Position numbers and translations under genes: made by a program. The notes under the pieces are model-generated. The model ran no database searches. It worked only from the letters and a program-made list of their open reading frames with translations, and was not told the origin of the DNA. A stretch of 64,000 bases of DNA from positions 124,001-188,000 of the forward strand of contig NZ_PVTQ01000006.1 of assembly GCF_003003355.1 (NCBI RefSeq), in the 5' to 3' direction. Origin of the DNA: Donghicola tyrosinivorans. Lineage in GTDB: Bacteria > Pseudomonadota > Alphaproteobacteria > Rhodobacterales > Rhodobacteraceae. Shown here one piece after another: positions 39,836 to 50,177 of this stretch; position 1 is the first letter of the stretch; each line of letters starts with the position of its first letter.

Positions 39836-41480
39836 CGGCGGCGCTCTCCTCTTCGGCCATTTTGCGCAGTGCGCCTCGGATGATTTTTCCGGTCGGGGTC
39901 ATCGGCATATCCGTGATGAACCGCACGACGCGCGGGTATTCGTGGGCGGCAAGTCGTGTTTTGACAAACAGCGCGATGTCGTGCGCCAGCGCGTCCGAGG
40001 GCGCTTGCCCCTCTGCCAGCGTCACATATGCCGCGACCACATGGCCGCGGATCGGATCGGGTTTGCCGACGACACCGGCCAAATGCACGGCGGGGTGGCG
40101 CAGCAGGCAATCCTCGATTTCTGAAGGGCCAATCCGGTAGCCCGCCGAGGTGATTACATCATCATCGCGTCCCACAAAACGGATGCGCCCGCATGGGGTG
40201 CGGCATCCCGTATCGCCGGTCAGCAACCAGCGGCCTGTGTCGGCCTCAAGGAATTTTTCCGCGGTGGCGTCGGGCCGGTTCCAATATTCCAGAAACATCA
40301 CCGGATCAGGCGCACGGCAGGCCACAGCGCCCTGTTCGTAGTCTTCGCAAATCCGGCCGGTCTCGGGATCGATAATCTGCACGTCATGGCCCACCACAGG
40401 GCGCCCGATGGCACCTGGCAAGGCGGGCTCCATCGCGCTACAGGCCGAGACGATCATGTTGCATTCGGTCTGGCCGTAGAATTCGTTGATCTCCAGCCCC
40501 AGAACCCGATGGCCCCAATCCAGCAACTCTTGCCCCAGAGGCTCGCCCCCGCTGCCGACCGAGCGTAAGTTCAGGCCTTGGGCGGCCTCGGGCGGGGCAA
40601 GGCGCATCAGCTTTAGCGCCGTGGGTGGCAGGAAGACATTGCGGATCTTTTCGCGGCGGATCAGATCAAAGGCGGCTTCGGCGCTGAATTTGTTAAAGCG
40701 GCAGGCCACAACGGGCAGGCCGTGGTGCAGCGCGGGCATCAACACATCCATGAGGCCCCCGATCCAGCCCCAGTCTGCCGGCGTCCAAAAGCAGTCGCCC
40801 TCATGGGGTAAAAAATCGTGACTGACCTCAACGCCCGGCAAGTGCCCCAGCATCACACGATGCGCATGCAGCGCGCCCTTCGGGTTGCCGGTGGTGCCCG
40901 ATGTGTAGATCAGCAAGGCAGGATCTTCGGCGCGGGTTGAGACGGGGGTAAAGGCCGGATCGCCATCAGAGATCACTTGGGACATGGGCAGGCTGCCCTG
41001 GGATGGCCCGTCAGCGCAGATCACATGGCGCAGCGCGGGTAATTGGTCGCGCAAGCCTGCCAGCAGTGCCGCGCCATTGCTGTCAGTGATCACCGCCGCC
41101 GCGCCGCTATCCCCCAAACGGTGTAGTAGCGCCTCAGGGCCGAACAGGGTGAACAGAGGCAGCGAGATCGCCCCCAGCTTGAAGGCCGCGATATGGGCCA
41201 GCGCAGTCTCGATCCGCTGCGGCATGAAGACCGCGATCCGGTCGCCGCGCCCCAATCCAAGCTGAGAAAGCCCTGCGGCAAGCGCCGTGCTTTGCTGCGC
41301 AAGGCCCGCGAAATTCAGCGTCCGGCGGGTGCCATCAGCGGCAACATCAACCAGCGCGATCCGGTCCGGATGCAAGGCCGCGACGCGGTCGCTGACATCG
41401 GTGCCGATGTTGTAGGTCTGTGGAATATCCCAGCGGAACCCAGCCGCCAAAGCGGCGTGGTCATTTGTTGCGTGCAGCAT
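39828..41480 (-). CDS. AMP-dependent acyl-CoA synthetase
   Basis: 550 residues from ATG 41480, with GGGAGGAG upstream; the frame runs on to 41519 without a better start. Adenylate-forming enzyme motifs are in place: YTSGTTGNPKG (ATP loop), INEFYGQTEC, WLLTGDTG, and the catalytic Lys in MTPTGKIIRG. The protein resembles medium-chain acyl-CoA synthetases. It activates a carboxylic acid to acyl-AMP and then acyl-CoA in the cytoplasm. It is the first gene of a two-gene operon with enoyl-CoA hydratase. The palindrome at 41525-41542, 45 bases upstream, is a likely operator. Confidence 0.92.
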   Translation of the reverse strand: MLHATNDHAALAAGFRWDIPQTYNIGTDVSDRVAALHPDRIALVDVAADGTRRTLNFAGLAQQSTALAAGLSQLGLGRGDRIAVFMPQRIETALAHIAAFKLGAISLPLFTLFGPEALLHRLGDSGAAAVITDSNGAALLAGLRDQLPALRHVICADGPSQGSLPMSQVISDGDPAFTPVSTRAEDPALLIYTSGTTGNPKGALHAHRVMLGHLPGVEVSHDFLPHEGDCFWTPADWGWIGGLMDVLMPALHHGLPVVACRFNKFSAEAAFDLIRREKIRNVFLPPTALKLMRLAPPEAAQGLNLRSVGSGGEPLGQELLDWGHRVLGLEINEFYGQTECNMIVSACSAMEPALPGAIGRPVVGHDVQIIDPETGRICEDYEQGAVACRAPDPVMFLEYWNRPDATAEKFLEADTGRWLLTGDTGCRTPCGRIRFVGRDDDVITSAGYRIGPSEIEDCLLRHPAVHLAGVVGKPDPIRGHVVAAYVTLAEGQAPSDALAHDIALFVKTRLAAHEYPRVVRFITDMPMTPTGKIIRGALRKMAEEESAADV

Positions 41481-41524
41481 GTTTCTCCTCCCGACGGCGG
41501 TTCGAATCCCTCCTCCCAAAGGGA

Positions 41525-41542
41525 AATGAACGCCCGTTCATT
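41525..41542. promoter_or_regulatory. TetR-type operator upstream of the acyl-CoA synthetase operon
   Basis: AATGAACGCCCGTTCATT is a perfect inverted repeat (8-base arms, 2-base centre). TGAACG-CGTTCA dyads are typical of TetR-family acyl-CoA-responsive regulators of fatty and branched-chain acid catabolism. No TetR gene is in this window, so the regulator would act from elsewhere. Confidence 0.65.
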
Positions 41543-41742
41543 AGTAGACAGGTGTTCGGTGATCCGCGTCAAGAATGAAGAACAGGGAAATGCAGCGTAA
41601 CTATCCTATGGGTTGTTTTTGAACTGTGTGGCAATGGTATTGCAAAAAAGCAATCCCATCCACCAAAGGAATGGAATTCCGTAATCCCCTTCTTGATGAA
41701 ACTACGCTATACCATTGTCCAAGCTGCTGACCCTGTGCAGCT

Positions 41743-41790
41743 GGCCGGTCTTCGCCCATCCCATCCATTCCGGAGACCGGCCGCTTTTTT
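41743..41790 (+). terminator. Rho-independent terminator, possible end of a small RNA
   Basis: GGCCGGTCT (41743-41751) pairs with AGACCGGCC (41774-41782), followed by GC and six T. It points rightward, yet no plus-strand gene precedes it: the space 41543-41742 lies between two leftward genes. The 22-base loop contains CCCATCCCATCC, a C-rich segment of the sort used by regulatory RNAs against ribosome binding sites. A short plus-strand RNA ending here is possible. Confidence 0.5.
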
Positions 41791-41799
41791 CACCTTAGC

Positions 41800-42309
41800 T
41801 CAACGCTCTATGCTGGCCAGAACGCCTGCCATTGCCATGGTGTCGCGTCCGCCTGTGGTGCCAATCTCTGCCAAAGTCTGATCGGCCGAGGTCACTTCGA
41901 GCCCCTTATTTTTAAGGGCCGCGCTTAATGCGTCGGGAGTCATATCCAAAAGTGCCGCGACTTCCGTGACCGATCCTTGCATCATAAGGTTGAGCGCGCC
42001 GAAGACCGCCGCGCGGCCCGTGGCCTCGCCCGAAGCATCAGATGTAGGGACCAGAAACAGCGAGGCAGCGCCGATGCTGGCAATGACCGAGACTGCAAAG
42101 GCCGCTTTTTTGAAGTAGACGGTCATCGGTCGCCAGTTCTTCCATAGGTGTAGTGCGAAAGGGGCAATCAGCACCATGCTCAGCCATTCGTGCATGCCGT
42201 GGAAACCGGCAGGGCCGACGTGAAAGAAGAGCGCGATACCCGAAATCAAACTGACCAGAAATAGGGTGGTGATCAGGGGTGTGGCATATCGCATGAAGAT
42301 TGCGGTCAT
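41800..42309 (-). CDS. DUF4405 membrane protein (cytochrome-b-like)
   Basis: 169 residues from ATG 42309, with GGAG about ten bases upstream. Residues ~5-75 match DUF4405: three hydrophobic helices with conserved His (ISGIALFFHVG, HGMHEWLSMVLIAPFALHLWKNW), which resemble heme-binding cytochrome b-type membrane domains. The last ~90 residues are soluble and include an HTH-like stretch (VTEVAALLDMTPDALSAALKNKGL) found in other DUF4405 proteins. Role is probably in electron transfer or membrane anchoring. It follows the permease gene at 42434 in the same direction, 125 bases away. Confidence 0.7.
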   Translation of the reverse strand: MTAIFMRYATPLITTLFLVSLISGIALFFHVGPAGFHGMHEWLSMVLIAPFALHLWKNWRPMTVYFKKAAFAVSVIASIGAASLFLVPTSDASGEATGRAAVFGALNLMMQGSVTEVAALLDMTPDALSAALKNKGLEVTSADQTLAEIGTTGGRDTMAMAGVLASIER

Positions 42310-42433
42310 TGGGAAAAGGCTCCGTTCCATAAAGTGCTGACGACTGAGGTCGTAAAGTTTACGCGTTTCCTCGGTGATACGCCCGAGCAGCCTGTTTCCG
42401 CCGCGCTGCGGCGAAGATTTTTTCTGGCGGGCC

Positions 42434-43918
42434 TTAGGTGCGCCACTGCCCGCGTGATGTCTCGATCCGCAGGTCATTGCCAAGTCGCATGGTGCGGCGC
42501 AGGCGGCGGGACAGGTGATCTACAGCCAGCGTGATCCCGATGGTGACCAGCAGCAGTAGGACCACACGGTCCAGACGCAGTTCTTGCACGTTGCGCTGGA
42601 CGTAGAACCCCAGCGTGGTGATGCCAAGGATGCCCATGATCGCGCTTTCGCGGATGATGATTTCCCAGCGATAGAGGCACAGCGCCCAGAACGAGCCCGA
42701 CAGGCGCGGGAACAACTCCCACCCCCACAACGTCAGGCCGCGCGGGGCATCGTGGCGCAGGGTCAGGGTGCTGGCGTGGCGGCCCATGAGATGGGCGATG
42801 ATGGCGCCGTTGTGCAGACCAAGTGCAAGGATCGCGGGCAGCATTGACGGGCCAAAGACCTGAAGCAGTACAAACGCCAGCATATATTCGGGCGTTGAAC
42901 GCACCAGTACCAGCAGTCCATGACCCACCGCAGCGCCAATGCGCCCTGACACGCGCGGCACAATCATCGGGAAGGCTACCGCTGCCAGCAGGGCGGAAAG
43001 CGCAAGTGCGATCTGCGACAGGACCAGCGTATTGATGGCACCGGGCCAAGCTTGGCCAATCAGGACCTTATCCAGCCATGGCAGCATTGGCTGATCCAAC
43101 CGGATCGGTGCGGGCACGATATCCTGGAAAAAGCGCAGCCATGCGCCGTCAGCCATCGGGGGCACCGGCTGTGCCGCCAGCAGGGCTGCGCCTGCCAGAA
43201 TGAACAGCAAAGCCAGCCGCCAGCGCAGCCAGTAGCGCAGCGGCAGGATCAGGGCAAAGAACACCGCCAGCACGACGATGGCCTGATCATAGTGGGCTTG
43301 GCGGAAATAGGTCTCTAGTTGAAAGCCAAGGGTGGGCAGGCCGATGAACCCCAGCACTGCCGAAGACCGCATGCCACACTCCACGCGATATAGGGCGTAG
43401 GACCGCATCTGTGGCAGGCATTGGGGCAGATTTGCCCAAAGCAGACGAGTGATCTGACCTGTGGCGCGGGGAAGGGCGCGGCTGGGGGCGGGACTGGCCT
43501 CTTCCAGATATTCGGCAAAGACCTTGGCGAAGATGCCAGCATAAGGCAGGCCGATGGCCAGAATGCCCGTGGTGGGGCTTAGGCCGGTGATGTTCAGCAG
43601 CAAAAGCGCCCAGAAAAGCTCGTGCACCGCGCGGACCGAGACGCAGAGCCACCGGACGGGGGTGAACTGGTACAAAGGGGCCAAGAGCAGACCCGCGCCC
43701 GCCCCAAGGGCCACACCGCAAAGGGCAAAGGCGACAGTCAGAGCCGCAGCATAGGTCAGCGCGGGCAATGCGGGCAGGCTTGGGTGCATAAGGCCCCAAC
43801 CGACTTGGCGCAAGGTCAGCCAAGGATCGGGGGCGGGGCCCGACAGATCGGCCCACAGAAACGCCAGCAGAGTCAGCGCGGCGAAGCCCGCCAGAACATG
43901 CCGCCGCTGTCGGCTCAT
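42434..43918 (-). CDS. ABC transporter permease, two PhnE-like domains fused
   Basis: 494 residues, about twice the length of a normal PhnE permease. Two copies of a binding-protein-dependent permease domain are in tandem: the first (~50-240) with RAVHELFWALLLLNI and RVECGMRSSAVLGFIGLPTLGF, the second (~290-490) with RSTPEYMLAFVLLQVFG and RWEIIIRESAIMGILGITTLGF. The repeated E-G-x-x-x-x-x-x-L-G-type loop contacts the ATPase. The ATG overlaps the ATPase stop by four bases. It is the membrane part of the transporter with 43915-44583 and 44580-45422. By the substrate-binding protein, the substrate is a phosphonate-like or selenium oxyanion. Confidence 0.85.
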   Translation of the reverse strand: MSRQRRHVLAGFAALTLLAFLWADLSGPAPDPWLTLRQVGWGLMHPSLPALPALTYAAALTVAFALCGVALGAGAGLLLAPLYQFTPVRWLCVSVRAVHELFWALLLLNITGLSPTTGILAIGLPYAGIFAKVFAEYLEEASPAPSRALPRATGQITRLLWANLPQCLPQMRSYALYRVECGMRSSAVLGFIGLPTLGFQLETYFRQAHYDQAIVVLAVFFALILPLRYWLRWRLALLFILAGAALLAAQPVPPMADGAWLRFFQDIVPAPIRLDQPMLPWLDKVLIGQAWPGAINTLVLSQIALALSALLAAVAFPMIVPRVSGRIGAAVGHGLLVLVRSTPEYMLAFVLLQVFGPSMLPAILALGLHNGAIIAHLMGRHASTLTLRHDAPRGLTLWGWELFPRLSGSFWALCLYRWEIIIRESAIMGILGITTLGFYVQRNVQELRLDRVVLLLLVTIGITLAVDHLSRRLRRTMRLGNDLRIETSRGQWRT

Positions 43919-44583
43919 GCGTAAAGGTCCATGATCGCGGCGCGGCTGACATCAGTGGCGGCTGCGTCCAACGCGATACGCCCGTCCTTCAGCCCGATGA
44001 TCCGCGTGGCAAAGCGCAAGGCGTGGTCCACATCGTGCAGCGCCAGAATGCCTGTGTCGAACCTCTGCGCCAAAGCGTCCAGCAGATCGGCCCCTTGGGC
44101 GGGGTCCACGGCCGAGACAGGCTCGTCCCCCAGCACAACGCTGCCGCCGCGCAGCAAGGCGCGGGCCAATGCGACGCGCTGGCGTTGCCCGCCAGAAAGG
44201 TCTTGGACAGGCTTGCGATCCAGCGCTTCAAGGCCGACCGAATTCAGAACATCGCGCACCTCTGCCCGTTGGCTTGCGCTTGGCCAAATCAGGGTGCGCA
44301 AATTGGAAAAGGTCCCGAAGTCATCCAGCCGTCCCATCCACACATTGTGAAAGGCGCTGAGTTCCAGCACCTGACCATAGTCCTGCGGGATGTGGGCGAC
44401 GCGCAAGGCGGCGCGGTCCATCTCGGTTTGCAGAGCGGACAAAAGCGTACTTTTGCCCGCGCCGCTGCGGCCCAGAAGGGCAATCCTGTCCCCTGCATGG
44501 ATGCTGACCGACACACCGGTCAGCACCATCTGCCCGCCCCAACCTAATGAGCGGTCTTGCAAGGAGACAAGCGGCTGGCTCAC
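43915..44583 (-). CDS. ABC transporter ATP-binding protein, PhnC-like
   Basis: 222 residues. Walker A GRSGAGKST, signature LSGGQRQRVALARALL, Walker B VVLGDEP and H-loop LALHDVDHAL are all present. The distance between Walker A and the signature is normal. It sits between substrate-binding protein and fused permease with 4-base overlaps on both sides, so all three are made in step. Supplies energy for uptake of a small anion. The family is PhnC-like (phosphonate/phosphite/selenate). Confidence 0.92.
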   Translation of the reverse strand: MSQPLVSLQDRSLGWGGQMVLTGVSVSIHAGDRIALLGRSGAGKSTLLSALQTEMDRAALRVAHIPQDYGQVLELSAFHNVWMGRLDDFGTFSNLRTLIWPSASQRAEVRDVLNSVGLEALDRKPVQDLSGGQRQRVALARALLRGGSVVLGDEPVSAVDPAQGADLLDALAQRFDTGILALHDVDHALRFATRIIGLKDGRIALDAAATDVSRAAIMDLYA

Positions 44584-45422
44584 TCGATGATGTCCAACGC
44601 GCGGGCGGTGTCTTCGATCGGCTGATAGAGAGCGTTGTCCGCCGCGATGAAGGCCGAGCGGGGGAAGCTGGCCAGCAGGTCCGCATCGGTCATTCCGATC
44701 AGGGCGTCCTGCACGCGCTCGGCAAAGCCTTCGCCAAAGCGGGCATCCACATCGCCGCGAATGGTCCAGTTGTAGTCGGGGTAGGCGGGGGTCTGCCAGA
44801 TGATCTTGGCGGTCTCTGCCTCGGCCGCGCCTTCGGCGGCGGCGTTGTCATAGACCGTGTAGTTCAGCGCACCCACTTCATAGGCACCCGAGGCCACCAG
44901 ACGCAGGGTTTGACCGTGGTCGCCCGAAAAACCGACGGCGCTGAACAGGTCTTCCGGTGCTTTGCCGGTTTCCTCGCGGATGTAGAATTCCGGCATCAAC
45001 CGCCCCGATGTCGAGGTCTGCGCACCAAAGGTGAAAGACCGGCCCGCCAGATCGGGGAAGGTTTCGCTGGCGGTCAGGCCAGTTTCGGTGTTGGCGATGA
45101 AGTAGGTGACAAAGGTCTCGTCTTCCGCGCCTTGGGCGATGGCCTGACTTCCGGGCACTGCGATACGGGCCTGAACGCCGGACAGACCGCCGAACCAGCC
45201 CAGTTGGATCTGGTCGTTGCGGAAGGCGGTGACGGCGGCGGCGTAATCCTTGACGGGGATGTATTCCACATCAACACCAAGTGCCTCTTCTAGATAGTCG
45301 GCAACACGGCCGAAACGCTCGACCAGCTTGGTTTCGTCATCATCGGGGATGGCCGAGAAGTACAGGGTTTCGGCGTGGGCAGGGGCGGCCAGAACGGCCA
45401 GCGCAAGAATAAGGTGTTTCAT
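44580..45422 (-). CDS. PhnD-family periplasmic substrate-binding protein (putative selenate type)
   Basis: 280 residues from ATG 45422. Signal peptide MKHLILALAVLAAPAHA. The mature protein opens with YFSAIPDDDETKLVERFGRV and continues VKDYAAAVTAFRNDQIQLG and WFGGLSGVQARIAVPGS, which are signature stretches of the PhnD family branch annotated as putative selenate-binding (an assignment remembered, not looked up). Phosphonate or phosphite remain possible. No selenium-metabolism genes are in the window. First gene of the operon, followed by the ATPase and the fused permease. The 394 bases upstream (to pgm) should contain its promoter. Confidence 0.75.
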   Translation of the reverse strand: MKHLILALAVLAAPAHAETLYFSAIPDDDETKLVERFGRVADYLEEALGVDVEYIPVKDYAAAVTAFRNDQIQLGWFGGLSGVQARIAVPGSQAIAQGAEDETFVTYFIANTETGLTASETFPDLAGRSFTFGAQTSTSGRLMPEFYIREETGKAPEDLFSAVGFSGDHGQTLRLVASGAYEVGALNYTVYDNAAAEGAAEAETAKIIWQTPAYPDYNWTIRGDVDARFGEGFAERVQDALIGMTDADLLASFPRSAFIAADNALYQPIEDTARALDIIE

Positions 45423-47448
<2,026 letters not shown>

Positions 47449-47472
47449 CCCAGATTGCTTTTCAGTGACCCT

Positions 47473-47500
47473 AAAGGCCGGTGCCATGCGCCGGCCTTTT
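47473..47500 (+). terminator. Terminator after pgm
   Basis: AAAGGCCGG, nine bases, CCGGCCTTTT: intrinsic terminator starting 25 bases after the pgm stop. Confidence 0.85.
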
Positions 47501-47598
47501 CTTGTTCCAAGGGCTGCAATCGGGGCGGGAAAATACTGGACAGGGGCTGTTTATTGGGCAAAACATCCGATGTTAGCGCCTAAACTGGACCAGATACC

Positions 47599-48234
47599 AT
47601 GAACCGCACCGTTAGCTTTGATGATCTTGTGACCGAGGCAAAAGCCCTGCTGGCACAGGAGGGCCGTCGATTTATGGCGCTGGCGGGTGCTCCGGGGTCG
47701 GGCAAAAGCACGACGGTCGAACATCTGGCCGAGGCGCTTGCGGCGGAGTATCCCGGTCAGGTCGCGATCCTGCCGATGGACGGGTTCCATTACGATGACG
47801 GGGTGCTGCACCAGATGGGCCGCCGCCCGTGGAAAGGCGCACCGGATACCTTTGACGTGGGCGGTTTGCGGATGACCCTGAACCGTCTGGCCGATCCCGC
47901 CGAGGGCGCCGTGGCCGTGCCGGTCTTTGACCGCGATTTGGAGATTTCGCGCGGCTCTGCGCGGATCATCCCTGCCGGGGTCAAACTGATCTTGGTCGAA
48001 GGAAACTACATCCTGCTGGATCAGGCCCCTTGGGATGGGCTGCGCCCCTGCTTTGACACCACGGTCCTGATTGATGTGCCCGAGGATGAACTGCGCCGTC
48101 GCTTGCGCGCGCGCTGGGTGCATTTCGGTCTCAACGAAGAAGAGATCGCCCACAAACTGGATGGGAACGACCTTCCGAATGGTCACGTGGTGATGCAGCA
48201 CAGCCGTGCCGATTTGACGTATCAGCAAGAGTAG
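47599..48234 (+). CDS. P-loop nucleoside/sugar kinase-like protein (uridine kinase superfamily)
   Basis: 211 residues. Walker A GAPGSGKST (~30-38), Walker B-like LPMDGFHYDDG, and the lid motif RRLRARW match the small nucleoside kinase family containing uridine kinase, phosphoribulokinase-like and YggC/FrcK-type proteins. EGNYILLDQAPW is diagnostic for the YggC-like branch. The substrate is not certain (nucleoside or sugar); in related bacteria homologues lie next to sugar transporters. Stand-alone here, following pgm with a terminator between. Confidence 0.8.
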   Translation: MNRTVSFDDLVTEAKALLAQEGRRFMALAGAPGSGKSTTVEHLAEALAAEYPGQVAILPMDGFHYDDGVLHQMGRRPWKGAPDTFDVGGLRMTLNRLADPAEGAVAVPVFDRDLEISRGSARIIPAGVKLILVEGNYILLDQAPWDGLRPCFDTTVLIDVPEDELRRRLRARWVHFGLNEEEIAHKLDGNDLPNGHVVMQHSRADLTYQQE

Positions 48235-48399
48235 GCTGCCGCGCGTTTTCGTCTCTTGACGAAATCCACAACTTGGGAAATTAGGCAGCAGTTCCAACAG
48301 CCTGAGAGTCGACAACAGGATCCGCAAATCCGCTAGACCGTTCCGATGGTCTGAAACGTTTCGTTGTCGCTCCGGCTTTTCCTGACATTGCTAGAACCC

Positions 48400-49293
48400 A
48401 TGATGCACCATGACACCTCTTCGGGGGATCTGAACGCAGATCGCCGTCTGTCTTATGCCGAGGCCATGTTGGCTGGCGGCGATCCTGTTGCTGCGGCTGA
48501 AATCATGGCCGATGCGATGCTGCTGGCCCCCGATTGGGTGGCCGGTTGGGTCCGCTATGGCGAAATGGCCGAGGCCGCTGGCCTGCATGAGGCCGCCCGC
48601 GCAGCCTATGAGGCGGCTCTGGGACGTGATCCGGCGGACCGTTTCGGGGCCAGCCTGCATCTGATGTATCTGACTGACTGCCCTGTCACCGACACAGCGC
48701 CCGCAGCCCATATGCAGGCGTTGTTTGATCAGTACGCCCCGCGGTTCGAAGCCTCTCTGGTGGATGCGCTGGGGTATTGCGCGCCGACCCTGTTGGCGGC
48801 TTATCTGGAAGGGCATTTGGGCCGCGCGCTGGATCTGGGCTGTGGCACCGGCTTGATGGGTGGGGCGATCAAAGGGCGTTTTGATCATCTGACGGGCTAT
48901 GACATCTCGACTGGTATGCTAGAGCAGGCCCGCCGCAAGGGCATCTACGATATGCTTGAACAGCATGACCTGAACGCACTGCCCGCTGTTGTGCCCCAGT
49001 ATGATCTGGTGGTGACGGCGGATGTGCTGATCTACTTCGGCGCGCTAGAGCAGATCATCGAATGGTCAGCCTCGGCGCTGGTGTCCGGTGGCCGCTTGGC
49101 GTTGACGGTGGAAAAGACCACAGGCCGCGATTTCCGCCTTCAAAAAAGCCGCCGCTTCGCCCATTCCGAGGACTACATCCGGCGGCTTTTGTCTGTTGCG
49201 GGCTTGAATGCGCTGCGGCTGGAACACACCAGTTACCGCAAGGAACAGGGCGCTGATGTGCCGACCATGCTGGTGATCGCACAAAAGCCCTGA
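48400..49293 (+). CDS. TPR-containing SAM-dependent methyltransferase
   Basis: 297 residues from ATG 48400; ATG 48403 and a TTG at 48364 are alternatives and no ribosome binding site decides. Residues ~10-95 contain two to three TPR-like helical hairpins (AEAMLAGGDPVAAAEIMADAM, AGLHEAARAAYEAALG). Residues ~130-290 are a class I methyltransferase, with SAM motif I ALDLGCGTGLMG, motif II YDISTGMLEQARRKG and motif III-like YDLVVTADVLIYFGAL. The TPR part usually recruits the substrate. The family resembles proteins near glycan or small-molecule methylation genes; target unknown. Confidence 0.85.
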   Translation: MMHHDTSSGDLNADRRLSYAEAMLAGGDPVAAAEIMADAMLLAPDWVAGWVRYGEMAEAAGLHEAARAAYEAALGRDPADRFGASLHLMYLTDCPVTDTAPAAHMQALFDQYAPRFEASLVDALGYCAPTLLAAYLEGHLGRALDLGCGTGLMGGAIKGRFDHLTGYDISTGMLEQARRKGIYDMLEQHDLNALPAVVPQYDLVVTADVLIYFGALEQIIEWSASALVSGGRLALTVEKTTGRDFRLQKSRRFAHSEDYIRRLLSVAGLNALRLEHTSYRKEQGADVPTMLVIAQKP

Positions 49294-49311
49294 TCCTAGT
49301 GAGGCGGGCCG

Positions 49312-50067
49312 TTAGATCGAGCCCGCTTCGACCATGTAGCTGTTGGCGGTACACATCTTGGCATCGTCCGAAGCCAGAAAGATCACCATCCGCGCTACAT
49401 ATACCGGATCAATCAGATCAGGCAGACACTGGCGGTTGCGGTGCTTGGTGATGCTTTCCTCGGTGACCCACAGCTCTTTCTGGCGCTCGGTCATGATCCA
49501 GCCGGGGATGACGGCGTTCACGCGAATGCGGTGGTCGCCAAGGTCGCGGGCCATAGTGCGGGTCAGGCCCTGAACAGCAGATTTCGCGGTGGTGTAGGCG
49601 GGCATATTGCCGGACGCTTCGAACCAGCTGTTCGAGCCCATGTTGATGATCGCGCCCGCGCCTTTCTCGATCATGTCGGGGGCGACAGCCTGAATGGCAA
49701 AGAACATGTGGCGGATGTTGGTGGCCATACGCTCGTCCCAGTATTCGGGGGTCACTTCGCGCCAGTCGTGGCGGTCGTCGCGTGCGGCGTTGTTCACCAG
49801 CACATCCGCGCCGCCGATGCGGTCGCGCAATTTGCCGATGGCGGCCTGCATGGCTGCAATATCGCGCAGATCGCAGATTTCATAGGTGACGTTCTCATGG
49901 GCATCGGCCAGCGCCTTGGCGTTCACCTCATCCAGATCCAGAAAGCCGACATTGGCCCCTTGGGCGGCAAAGCCTTTGACGATCTCGGCCCCGATGCCCG
50001 AGGCACCGCCGCTAATGACCACGGTTTTGCCCTTCAGGCTGGGGTAGATTGCGAATTGATCCGACAT
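49312..50067 (-). CDS. SDR family sugar 1-dehydrogenase (D-xylose/D-galactose/L-arabinose type)
   Basis: 251 residues. Cofactor motif SGGASGIG, NNAA, Ser in NMGSNSWF, Tyr-Lys in AYTTAKSA. The N-terminal AIYPSLKGKTVVISGG and the ends DDRHDWREVTPEYWDER and ASDDAKMCT closely resemble NAD-dependent D-xylose 1-dehydrogenase (Caulobacter XylB type). Oxidation of an aldose to its lactone starts non-phosphorylative sugar breakdown, which would fit dgoK-dgoA at 58240-59768. The exact sugar is not fixed by sequence. A LacI-type palindrome sits 22 bases upstream of the start at 50067, so expression is probably controlled by a sugar-responsive repressor. Confidence 0.85.
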   Translation of the reverse strand: MSDQFAIYPSLKGKTVVISGGASGIGAEIVKGFAAQGANVGFLDLDEVNAKALADAHENVTYEICDLRDIAAMQAAIGKLRDRIGGADVLVNNAARDDRHDWREVTPEYWDERMATNIRHMFFAIQAVAPDMIEKGAGAIINMGSNSWFEASGNMPAYTTAKSAVQGLTRTMARDLGDHRIRVNAVIPGWIMTERQKELWVTEESITKHRNRQCLPDLIDPVYVARMVIFLASDDAKMCTANSYMVEAGSI

Positions 50068-50088
50068 GGTTGGTCCTCCCTCAAGGCT

Positions 50089-50104
50089 ATAGTGCTAGCG
50101 CTAT
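50089..50104. promoter_or_regulatory. LacI-type operator upstream of the sugar dehydrogenase
   Basis: ATAGTGCTAGCGCTAT is a near-perfect 16-base palindrome (one mismatched pair) with the AGCGCT centre typical of LacI-family operators. It lies 22-37 bases upstream of the dehydrogenase start codon. No LacI gene is in the window. Confidence 0.6.
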
Positions 50105-50131
50105 CACTGCTGTCCTACAACCTGCGTAGCA

Positions 50132-50160
50132 AAAAGGGCAGGCACCACGCCTGCCCTTTT
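50132..50160. terminator. Terminator of the dpp operon
   Basis: AAAAGGGCAGGC, five bases, GCCTGCCCTTTT, a perfect 12-bp stem 18 bases beyond the dppF stop on the minus strand, with a T run on that strand. Also lies just upstream of the dehydrogenase operator. Confidence 0.85.
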
Positions 50161-50177
50161 CCGCGATGCGGGACGCC

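Noticed and set aside
41693-41881. 62-codon plus-strand frame across the terminator at 41743-41790
   Set aside because: Runs through a strong terminator hairpin and the end of the opposite DUF4405 gene.
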